A DNA stretch of 64,000 nt from Holothuria scabra (Eukaryota; Echinodermata; Holothuroidea; Aspidochirotida; Holothuriidae). The translations under genes were made by a program, and so were the position numbers. The notes beneath the pieces were generated by a model. The model searched no databases. It saw only the letters and a program-made list of their open reading frames with translations, and had not been told where the DNA came from. The stretch covers positions 66,855,806-66,919,805 of the forward strand of contig CM074179.1 in the NCBI GenBank assembly GCA_037179385.1, written 5' to 3'. Below are positions 47,701 through 59,700 of this stretch, one piece after another. Positions within the stretch are counted from its first letter, which is position 1. Each line of letters begins with the position of its first letter.

Positions 47701-50700
47701 ACACCTACAGGTCCCACAAACACAACGTTACCCAGTTGGTTTGGTTTCGCGGAACGGTTCTTTGACAAAGAGTCGGGAGGACTTCGGAAAAAGTTCCATA
47801 TGTTGGTCATCTATCTTGATGTGTTACAACATTATGCTATATAATTCAAGGAATACCCAGCGCTTATTCTGCATCAATACCAAACATCAGTGAGGAAAAT
47901 ATCGTCACGTGGTTCATAATGACTAATCCGAACAAGATAGTTGGGTTCTTTCATTTAAATTGGGTTAACAATATATTTTATCTTTAATGGAGTGCATTCA
48001 CTGAAGTACTTTTGGTGTGTAAAACCTCGTGTAGTACCCATTAAAAGTAGCTACCTGAGAAGCCGCTTACGACTCACGAGTGGTTGTAGCACAAACACAC
48101 TGTTGATTTTTGCCGGCAATGGGGCGTGGCTTACCATGTGACGTCACGAGAAAGCACTTTACAGAATAAGTTGGTAAGTTAGGGGTAATTGACAACAAAA
48201 AGGGGAGGCAGGCTGATTTTCGTCAATATTGGAAGGATAGTGTTGCGCGAGAAAGAAGAGATTTCGTTTAAATTCCGTCCAAATTTCCAAATTCTTTCCT
48301 CCTAAGCTTTAATTGTCACTCAGAACAACTGCTGTCTTCGCCGGCAAGCCTAGAAAACACTTAATTCTGGTATTGTTAGGGTACACAATTTTTTTTAAGT
48401 GAAGGGACACGGCTAGTTGAAAAAGCTAGTTGCTCTCTGAGGTGAGAAGATTATTTCTTAAAAACTTTTTAACTATCCCTCACCAGTGTTGCTTCTGATA
48501 CACTTTTTGATCCTTTGGTGTTTCGGAAAGCTCCATTCTCTGTCATGTGGATATCAGCTGGATGGGTGTGTTCACTGTCCTTTGTAGAAAAAAAATGATT
48601 AGAATATTGAAATTTAATACAATACAAAAATGTTAAAAGTTGGCATAAGGTTATATGGTGCCAGCCAAAATTCTCTGCATCCTGAAGCAAATGTGTTTCA
48701 AAGACATCTGAGATGAGCCAACTGATGGTGGCGCTCCACTAGAACGCATCACTTTTCCCGAAATGGCAACGAATATCTTCACAACTCTCCCCGTACTGAT
48801 GTAAACTTCAAAATGCGCGAAACCTCTGTCGAATCAAATCGCGACTAGAGCGGTTTCTGATTGAACAACTAATGACATTTTTCAGATTGATAATTGAAAA
48901 TCCAGAGGAAGCCAAGACAGAACAATTAAGTTCTTTGATTATTAAATTGTTGAGAAGAAGGGTAGCTCGGCCTTTACGTTTGCCGATAATATACCTTCAA
49001 AGCCATCTATAAGCTAGTTAGCAAAATTTTTCATTCATGACTTTTTTAAGCCGATGCTAAATAGTCTTATTTCCCTCAAAAAGTTAAATTACATAATCGT
49101 AGTCTGGTTGCTAAATCCTGATAAAATTGCATGAAACATAAAACTAAGAAAATTCGATCAGTCGCACTAGATTTGATTTAATCTGCATAAACTTAAACGT
49201 TCAACCAGTTATACTTTGTCACATGATGGCGCTTTACTACAAGTTATCACTTCCAGAAAGGATTTAACTCCCTTCAAAATGATGACACTTACCGACCACC
49301 ATCCCATGAGGCTCTCTAGTAGGTAGAAGAAGTAGATAGCAATTAGACAGGCTAAGCTCCTCCAGGCGAAGGCGAGTTCGGGGTCGAAAGGAGAGTGTAC
49401 TTCATGTTCGCCAGCTTCATGTCCATGTACCCCTGTGGCCTGTACAAAAACGAAAATTAAGAATTGAAGCAAGTAAGTTCTTTGGCTAGGGGTAAATTGA
49501 AATATAGATAAATTTCCCGTTTCACCGTTTTTGATATTTATATTTTCAAGGGCAAACTGTAGGCTACCACCTTTTAGGAGCGAATGTATTCCCATGTTCC
49601 TTATTTTTTTAAGGTAATGGTGACTGCAAATAGCTTGAAGTTGCCTGTAGACTTTAAGAAGCGATACAATTAATAGACCTGTAGAGGGCGTATTAGAAAA
49701 AAAGACAAATAAGGTATGCAGATGGTATTGTGGTAAAATTTGGAAAATTGATACTTTGACAAGACGTTGCATCTCTTCAATTGAAAAATTTTCTGCAAAT
49801 TGACGAGTTGCACAATTGTTGAAATGAAATGCTTCTTTGGGAATTCTCATGATCAATTTAATTCGTTGGTTTCATTAGGGCGACTGTTGTAAGACGTTAG
49901 GCGACCCCGAGTCTAGGGTTCTAAACGTTTGAAATCATATTTTCGCAAGGTCAGTTTAAGTGCTACAACGACATTTTTTAAAAGGTGATTTTGTCCAAGT
50001 AATTGTAAATAGATTTTTACGACTACGACTATACAATTTGCCATTTAGTCAAAAGAAATCCACTATAAATAACGTGTTTAACAGACGCCTTTTTTGCACT
50101 CACTTTGTAAATACGTTAAAGTTCTAAGCATGTTTAGCAATTAAACGTGTTTACAGTCCAATGTTAAGGAATCTTACACGTGTACTTAGCATCGAAACAT
50201 GTTTACAAAGTGGGGGGCAAAAAGTGTTTAGAAAAGCGTTTAACTCCTAAACACCGTTTTCAGAGCGTTGATGTAAGCGATGACGTCATCAATTTACTCA
50301 CCAATGGAAGCAAGTGAATGAGTGCGTCACCAGCAAGGACTGCCACGGCCAATGCTATCAGTCCATGGATAAACTTATCGTATACCGAGACGGGCATCCA
50401 CGGTATGATTAACACTCCAAGTATCGCACCGAGACTGACGATGAAAACCGCTAGAGTACCGTAAAGCCAAACTGTAAAAGGAAAGGACTTAAGTTACCAC
50501 GATTACATTTTTACGGGGTTCCCCTTCAAAGGACGGTGTATATGCAATGGTTCTACTGCGCAGTGTAAAGGGAAATATTGCGTTTAAAATGCTCCAACAT
50601 AGCATTGAAACTAAATAGCTCTAGTCATTATCAAATCATTTAGTCTCAGTAAAAAAACACAGCAGTATAGCCTCAAGACATTAATGCACCAGAAGAGTTA

Positions 50701-53700
50701 TGGTAGTTGCATCTTTTAAAATGTTGAAAGTTTTGGTGAACAATTTATTCTTGAGTAACAAACAACTGAATTTCTATCTGGGGAAAACTTATTTCTTGGA
50801 AAGAGGGCTACCATACTGCCTTATTTGTAATTATTTATAAGTCTTTGCCAATAAACATTGGTTTTAAAAAAATGAAATTTCCTTGTAAAATAAACGGAAT
50901 ATTTCCTTTAGGTGAAGGAACCCCATACAGTTAGAAGGATGAAATAAAAAAAGAGGTATTAGCAACCCTGGTTAGAAGACATGAAGTGTGGTAACATGCA
51001 CTGAAATTCATTTTCTTCATTTGAGTTCACACGTCATGTAACAAACTCAGATACCAGTTACACCCCACACCGCCTAAGGTCTAATGGGGTGTTTATGTTG
51101 GTTTCTCAAGAAGCATTGTCACAGCATGAGAAGTATGAGATGCCAAACATCATACCGGCAGCGGTGATGTCTTTCTCTTCTGCGTCACTGTGGGAGCTAC
51201 AAGATTCGCTGAGGATTTGCTGAATGAGTGATGGACAAATTTCTGTAAACTGCTCAACGGTGATTCCAACTTCGTGATCCACGCCGTGTATATCTAAAAG
51301 CTGTTCTCCAGTAAAGCACTGAATAAAGGGGAGGAAATCAATCATGTTCGATTATTAAAGGCACGACAGGTTTAAATTGGAGTCATGATATTTTTACCCA
51401 TTAAATTCTCCCATTGACGTATACGACCACTGGGCTTTGGCGGTCGATACCCCCCTCTTACTTGAAAAAGTCAGAAACCCGACCAAATCCTACAGACATT
51501 TTGTAAAGGTTCAATTCTATAGCTATTCGAGGAAAACAAAATCCTCCCTGAGAAAAAGGATAATTCCCTGGCTTTATAAAAGTCAAATAGTAACTCTGCT
51601 TTAGACGAGGAGCTGTTACTTGGAGTAACACCTTCCATATTCATGGTCTGAAAAGTAGGTAAGACATGGTCCCACAATTAAACACCAATAAGAATATACG
51701 GTACGCTCCCTTTGAACCCACCCAGTGCATGATCAGTCGATGTTCGTTAGGAGCGTGCATTGACACACCCCTCCGTCATTAACTTTGATACACGCTTGAA
51801 GCACGATAAGTCGCACCTATGCGGCTCATGTTTTGTTTGGTGCAACATTTAGAACCCCTGCGTCGCAGCCACGACAAAAGTAATGGACATTTGACTCATC
51901 TATGCCTGGGTGTGTATAGATGAGTGCATAACAGAATTTTTGTTAACTGAATGGACTTAGTTGGTTCAAAGTTTCAATATTTCTTTTCTCAAGTCTGTTC
52001 AAAATTTTCCTTATCGAAATTATTATATTTTGGAATAGAAGTTTTGCAAATTAAGTGTTATTCAAGGAGATACAACTATGCATGACTTTAAATAACGATG
52101 TACTTTTTTAATAAAAATTGTTCCTTGATGAACTTTATTTCTTTATTTCCATTAACAAATTTAGTCTAATAGGCGATACCATATAAAAACGGGGTTGTTC
52201 TTATTTTTCCTTCTAACCTTACCGTTGTCGTTATATTAGGCAACCCTTCTTCTTCATCCCCGTGTTCATGTTCATGTCCATGTTCGTGTTCATCCTCTTC
52301 TTCACCTGTATGATCTTCTGAGTGACCACGCTTCAGTCTAATTTTACTATCACGTGATCTAATGCTACGTTTTGCGTGGTCATGTTCGTCTTCGTGGCCA
52401 TGGCCGTCATCTACAACGCCACCAATTGATAAAAGAGTCAACATTTCTTCAAAATCTGTTGATACAAAACAGAATACGGCATGTATGTGATTTCTTTCTT
52501 TGCAATGCACAAATCCGTCTGTTACAAATAGTGTGAGCCAACCCAAACAGTTTTAGCATACTTTCTATTGCCATTTGCTCAAGGCAGTTCAGTCTAATGT
52601 CCATTCACAGTTTGTCATGTTAGTTCACGGACTTCCTATACATGGACAGAGCATAATGCACGGTAAATTGTCGCTAGCGTACGGGTGAGAAAAACCGCAC
52701 TAAGATGGCTGTCTGTTATGGTTTTGTGTTAAAGTTTGGACTTCCTCAAGTAAATCAACAGATTTTTCAAGAAAAATTTTCACAATAATACAAAATAAGG
52801 TGGGTGTCTATAAAACAAAGACCGAAGACCTAAGACCTATAAAACGAAGACCCAACTAGCTATAAAACGAAGACCCATAAAACGAAGACCCAACTAGCTA
52901 TAAAACGAAGACCTATAAAACGAAGACCCAACTAGCTATAAAACGAAGACCTATAAAACGAAGACCCAACTAGCTATAAAACGAAGACCTATAAAACGAA
53001 GACCCAACTAGCTATAAAACGAAGACCTATAAAACGAAGACCCAACTAGCTATAAAACGAAGACCTATAAAACGAAGACCCAACTAGCTATAAAACGAAG
53101 ACCTATAAAACGAAGACCCAACCAGCTATAAAACGAAGACATATAAAACGAAGACCCTACTAGCTATAAAACGAAGACCCGGAAGTATTTTTTCTTACGT
53201 AAACTTTGTTCCCTGAAGTATCCAGAGGCTATCACTGTACATTTTGCTAGCAATTTTACCAACTTTGAACATTATCGTTACTGTAGTAATTGTTGCTTCT
53301 ACATACAAGAAAATAATGCGCTTGCGAATTCAGCTATAGTTACGCAAAGAGACCGGATCGGTTGAAGAAACGTCACTTCCTGGAGACATGAAAAATTGTA
53401 TTGCGACTAATCGCGTCATAGACCTTACAAAGAAATCCTAACCTTTGGGATTTCTAGATGAGACCTTATGCATTGACGACACACTATCAGGTTTGGAGGT
53501 ATAACAACATACAGACTTACCACTGATTTTTGTGTAGACCTGGGATAAAACAGTGTACCGCACGCAGTAGAATTCGCTTACGTGTGTAGGAGACTAACAC
53601 GCGATATTTCCCGCCTGTCATAATATAAGAGGCGACTTAAGGAAATTACTTGCGCCGTATTCGAGCTGGATGTTTTTAAGACCAAACCAGGTACGTAGCC

Positions 53701-56700
53701 ACGGGGGGGGGGGGGGGGGGGTTTTCGGGGGTAATGCTGCACCAAAAATATTACTGCCCCGCCAGATGAAAATTGAAATTGTACACAGGATGTTAAGAGA
53801 AAATTTTGTGCTCCTGCAATCACAGTTCTTGCCCCTCGATTCACACACTTCCCTCCCCCCTTCAAATGGTAAAACTCGTCAGGGGCCAGAACAAACCCGA
53901 ACTTGTGCCGAACCGTGTCTGAAACCGTGTTTACACTTTCGTCTTTTAGCTGACACGATATAACACATCATAGGCGTAGGAACCTTTTTCCAGACTGGGG
54001 ATGCTGTACCACGTTTCGGATCGCCGGCCTGGGGGAGGGGTCTAAGGGGAGGGGTCTAAGGGGAGGGGGATACCCCTCTCATTTGGCATTTTTGGGGGGT
54101 ATTTTAGAGACTTCAGATCCAATTTGGTGCAATATTTTGGACAAGTTTTAAGCAAAATCACTGCAAATTTTTGACATTTTTTGAAGAAGAGACAAAAACG
54201 GGTTTTCGGGTGTTGGATCTTGGGGAGCGGAAGCATACTTCAGCCCCCACATTTTTTAGTGGGGGTTTAACACCCCAGCCCCCGCTTCCAACGCCTATGT
54301 AACACATTCGTGTTGGTGAGCCGTTTAATCAGATATTCTTATATCTTACCGTACACCTTTGCAAATTATTTGCAATGAATTTGAACGCATACACGAAAAG
54401 AGAGGCGCCATGATTGAAGAAACGTCCGTACAGATCAGTGGCATGGCCAGGATTTTTGAGCAGGGGAGGGGGTATCGATGGTCAAAAAACTTTCCTGGGA
54501 GGGGGCACAATTACTGAATTTCTCTATAGGATTAATTCATATGACCAATACATATGATAATATAAAAACTTGGCATTTGACAGTAGCCTAGCGCTGAAAC
54601 CTTGCAATAAACCTTTTCCGTCAGGAAGCCGCAATTTAATACTGATTACTAGCTTTTTCTACTGACGGACTATCGTACGTACGGACCAGAGTGCATACTA
54701 AAATAGGGCAAAACTATAGTCGTAGGAAGATGTTCGTCGTGGGGGTTGAACGTTGTTCTAGGGTGTGAGGGCCTGTGGGTGTAAGTGGAGGGGATGTCCC
54801 AACATTCTTTTGTAAAAATCTTGAGGAAAATGAAGGTGTATGCAATTTGATGCAAAAAATAGTACGAAATATTATTGGAAAGTTTAAAAATACTACACGC
54901 CGAAGTAACAAATGAGTTTTTATTCTTGGATGGGGGCAGAAGCATACTTTCGCCAGTCCAAAGTTTGGCCGGGTCGGGGCCAAAGCTCCCCCCTGGCCCC
55001 AGGGGCTTTAGTAAATAAAGAAATTATAAAATGTGTGTTCAATACAGTTTATTATTACACAACGGGTAACTCCTCCACCATCCCCTTCTGAGCTGGAGCA
55101 ATTTATTGATCAATCTAATATTCTTATTCATGAATGTATTCTGCCCTACCAAAAGTATCATTGGTGAACAAAAAAGTTTGGCTACATCTTACATCTATGT
55201 GATGCTTCCTTTGTTAGCCAACATTTTTCGCTAGCCAAAGAAATAAACTGCTTTGTTGGTGAAGACAAAAAGTAAGGAGCACCAGGAGATGAAAAAACAG
55301 AGTTGTGTACACTTAAAAGGCTCATCTATTCACTTGGCAGACGAGAACTTAAAAACTCAAAAAACAAACAAAACAGTGAAATGATTTTCTCTGCCCTTTT
55401 AACGGACTGCATATGAAAAGTTTCAAAATTGAATTCATGAAGCTTAAAGTCAGAAAAGAAGATAAAAATATGTAACTAAACACACACAAACGGTGCATAT
55501 GATGAACATCTACATTTATTAACAGAATGAAAATGTAATTGGGCAACAGACTAATGTTTGTATGTATCGCTATTCGGAAAGGAAGTGTATATGCTTTATT
55601 ATTAGACAAGCAAAAAACAACCGGTTGATAATGCTGCATGAGTGAATGTATCGACTGTGTTATGATCTGACACGTGGTCAAATTGGCGCGACCATGAAGA
55701 CAGCTACGCAATCGGTGCGTAAACGTCGGTTTAGGAGGTAACTAATTAGGTATCGACAAAGGGACGGTGTGCTTCGTGTGACCCGTTCCCATTGGCGTGC
55801 CCTCAGATGTTCGAGAATGGGGGCTGAACTTTGTTTTGGAGAAGCGTCATGGCAGGCCGGTAGCCATGCGGGGGAACGGGGCCGTGACCCCACCCGTGCG
55901 GGTCGCTGTGCCCATGTGGCGGAAGCTCCATATAGTCAGAGGGGGGCAGTCCCCCCTTGACGGATTCAAATTGCCTGTCAGCGCCCTTTTTACTCTTTTA
56001 ACCGTATTGAGACATATGTATCTACCAATACAAAAGCGTCCCTTCATCCTATTTCTCGCCCCTTCTGACCAAATATTTTTGCCCCACAAACTTTGAAGCC
56101 CCCCTTTCAGGCAAGTCTTGCTCCCTCTGACTGAATTCCCTTCCTCCGCCACTGGCTGTACCCCCCACCACCCACCCATGCGAAAAATCAATAAAAAAAA
56201 TAAAAAAATCACATCATGTAAACTGTGAACCCAGCAATAATGCATATATTTTGTCTCTTTCGCAACGCGCGCTTTAGAGTTTGCACATCGTGTGCATTCA
56301 TTTTCAGTAAACTGTAAAACACCCATTTAAGATTTGTTGGAGTAGGGCTATAACGGTGAAAGCTATTGTTCTTCTGTGTGTGACTAATTCTTAAGAAACA
56401 CAATACTGAATCGATAAGAAGTAATTCTGTTCTCTCTTGTTACTGTTTGGAAGATTCTTTACTCAGGCTCAACACCAAAATAAAGAAAAAAACTGTTCCT
56501 TGTTTCAATGCTGAGTCCATGCAGGGTAGTGGGAATGATTTAACCCCTCGACCAGTTACCCAGTGTCTCTGTTTTGCTCTTAATGACAGAGACTCACCAC
56601 CCAAGTACATTTTGGTTGATAGAAAGCCAAATTCTCATTTGCTGAATGATCTTCAATTGACATCAAAATCAAAAGGTGCAGAGTAGTTCAAAACTATACA

Positions 56701-59700
56701 TACACAGAAATTGTTTTGGTTACATATTAAGGCATTGTTTGCCCCTGCTAGACATGTCAGAGTCAGGCCCGTAGCCGGGGGGGGGGGGGGGATCGGAGCG
56801 TTCGAACGACCAACCCCAACTTGAGGGAGGTCCATTTTCCAGCACTGTGTTTGGAGGGTCAGCAATGAAATATTTTTTATCTTGACATACTGAGGACGAA
56901 TTTCCGTTCACTTATGATAAAGTGGTGTACTGTGTGGAATTCCTGGGAAAAAGGACTTCTGTTGTGCTCAAAAGTCCTCTAAAATGCTCCAGATTGCAGG
57001 AGATCTGCCGATTTCAAACTTTTCCGGGGAAGCATCCCGGACCCCTAGCAACTGAATGCTTACGACACGCGCCAGTCGCCTCCGTATTTGGAAAAAGGTC
57101 CACATCTTGGAAAAAAGACCCACCCCTCCACATGGGCTGGCTACGGGCCTGAGAATAATGAAGTAGGGGTTTTCGGTGGTTGGGCTATAGGAGTAACTTT
57201 GTTGAGAAAATTGAAACTGTCTGGAATGAGGAGTTGAATGGTCTTCCACAAAACCAAATGTCCTATTTCTCAATATTAAAGAACAAAAGATTTCTAAATG
57301 TTGTTCAACGAAAGAATTTTCCGGCGCTCGTCGAAACTTTTGTTCGGCATCCTTTCGGCAAACCTTCGCTTCTGGCAGTGATTCGGGTGGTTGTATCCAT
57401 TAACGGGAGCTACCGCAGTTGTTCTTCTCCGGCATATCCGTTCACAACCCTTTGCTGAGTCCCCTTGCATTTTTTACCATTACAAATAAATTTTCTTCAA
57501 AATGTCGGCACTCGTCGCAAGCAATTCTTACAATCAAAGTTGTCCCACCTAGGTCTTCGGTCTTCGTTTTATAGCTAGTTGGGTCTTCGTTTTATAGGTC
57601 TTCGTTTTATAGCTAGTTGGGTCTTCGTTTTATAGGTCTTCGTTTTATAGCTAGTTGGGTCTTCGTTTTATAGGTCTTCGTTTTATAGCTAGTTGGGTCT
57701 TCGTTTTATAGGTCTTAGGTCTTAGGTCTTCGGTCTTTGTTTTATAGACACCCAAATAAGGTCAAAGTAGGTCAAAATTACCACACGTTTTGTAGGAATA
57801 TGATAATGTTAGCCATTCAAATTTATCTTTAGTTTAAAATATTACAGCGTCGTCGTTAAATTATACAAATTATAGCTTTGCGGCGGCCATCTTGGTGCAC
57901 CTTTTTGTTCTAGTCGGTGGCGACAATCTACGGATAGGACATACGTGTTACATGTTTTGTCCATGTATAAGGAAGTCCGTTGTCATATTCTGTTGGTCCA
58001 CTGCGGTGAGGTTATATGAGTTACCCTTAAAAAAATCACATTTATGTACAACTGAACCGTCCTCCATTTTACTCGGGTTTGGGCAATTTTCAAAAGGTTA
58101 CCTAAAAACGAAATTTTGCACATCTTCCCATGGGCATCCGCAGGAATGGGCAAGGGGGGGGGGGCACTTGTCCCGCTCCCCCCTCTGGAAAATCAAAAAT
58201 TTGAAAAAACGTATAAAAATCAAAGCAAAAACTCGAACAAAACGTGTTTTCCAAGTTTCTATGAGAAAAATAGGCTTTAGAAATGCCATTTCCGGCTATC
58301 TGGGAGGCATTTTGGGCCGAAATTTTCGCATGCTTTGTGTCTATTCATGAAGACTTGGAGGTTTTGCCCCCCCCCTAGAAATTTTGCCCCCTAACTTTTT
58401 TCTGCGGATGTCCATGCCTCTTCCGTCTTTTAAATAAAATATTGTCGTGTATGGATGAACAAAGTATACTGGGACAGGTTTAATCGCCGAAATTATCTGG
58501 TCTGCACCCTCCTGCATTGCCTCCTTAATTAAAACTTCCACAGTCATTTCCAGAATTTAGCTAAGGTGCCACAAAGTCAGCCTTACGCTTCGAATCACAC
58601 TCCTTTGTTCTTTATTTCAAAAGAAGGGTACCACGGTAGTTTTCACAAAACTCTTTTGTTCTGTGTTAAAAATAGAAAAATGTTGACTATATACCTTCTA
58701 TGTAAACAAAGAATTGAAAAGACTCTTCAAAGAGCTATTACGACCGTCTTTGATAAAAGAAACGTTACTACGAAAAATACCTTTCACATGTAACTTACGT
58801 TCTTCTGGAATGACACCATCGTGTCCGTATTTGCTAAAAATATCTCCTACAAAAGCCTGGGGATCAACACTCTTTGCAGCACCAATGCAATGTCCTTGGA
58901 GGAGATAGGAAATAATGACAGACGAGATATGGAACAACTCCTTCTCCGTAGCTCCTCCTTCGTGGTCCATTACCCCGATGTCGAAAATCGATTCTACATC
59001 AAAACACTGTGGACATTGATTGTGCAAAGAGTGTATATGGTGAAGTTTATGATCTGAACATATTATGTTCTGTGGTTTTCCCTCCAATGTATGGAGACAT
59101 TCATACTATAAATATCTATTCTTTATTCTCACTTCAGAACTAGATGTTGGTCTGATTTTTTATCTCTTTGATTTTGTTACACATTTAATTCATTTGCTTT
59201 GGAAAAATATCATCCTCTACTCTAACAACTCTGTGCCACGAAGATATATGTAGTACTGGATCGTATTTGTGCACTCATTCCTAGTCTATAACTTCAAGAA
59301 AACCAACTTTGATTAAGACCATGGAGTTTCCATACATAGCAAAATAAGTCTGTGAGTTTTCTTATAGACTATATATTGTTGGTGTAAATCTGCACTCACG
59401 CATGTATACAACCTGTCACTTACTTGATCACAAAGAGTCACTCGAGTCACGTGTTACTTCCAATGTGACTCGCGTAGAGTCAGTGACCTTAGCACGGACT
59501 TCCTATACATGGCCAGAGCATACTGCACGGTACATTGTCGCTACCGTACGTGTGAGAAAAAGCGCACCAAGATGGCCGCCTGCTATGATTTTGTGTGAAA
59601 GTTTGGACTTGCTCTAGTATATCCCGATATTTTGCAAGAAAGTTGAAATATTTTTGAAATATGGCAAGTTAAGGTCAAAATCACTTCACCTATTGCAGGA

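Larger units (their letters stand above)
52802..57753. mobile_element. Foldback-type element, 4.95 kb, with arrayed terminal repeats
   Basis: Starts GGGTGTCTATAAAACAAAGA and ends with its reverse complement. A perfect 9-bp target duplication AAATAAGGT (52793-52801, 57754-57762). Both termini contain tandem arrays of a 38-bp unit, in opposite orientation. The 4.4-kb interior is a mosaic of smaller MITEs with no recognisable transposase ORF. It lies in the 6.3-kb ZIP intron. Confidence 0.92.
52626..57980. mobile_element. CACGGACTT-family MITE split by a 4.95-kb insertion
   Basis: The left half is 52626-52801 and the right half 57754-57980. Joined, minus one TSD copy, they match the intact copies at 17869-18268 and 59493-59887 in order and length. 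Confidence 0.88.

Noticed and set aside
49209..49856. 215-codon minus-strand ORF taken whole
   Set aside because: Only 49439-49293 is a ZIP exon (consensus acceptor and donor, phase 0). The rest is intron read-through.
55769..56096. Overlapping ORFs in the GC-richer patch of the foldback element
   Set aside because: No transposase motif, and overlapping frames on both strands are expected from base composition.
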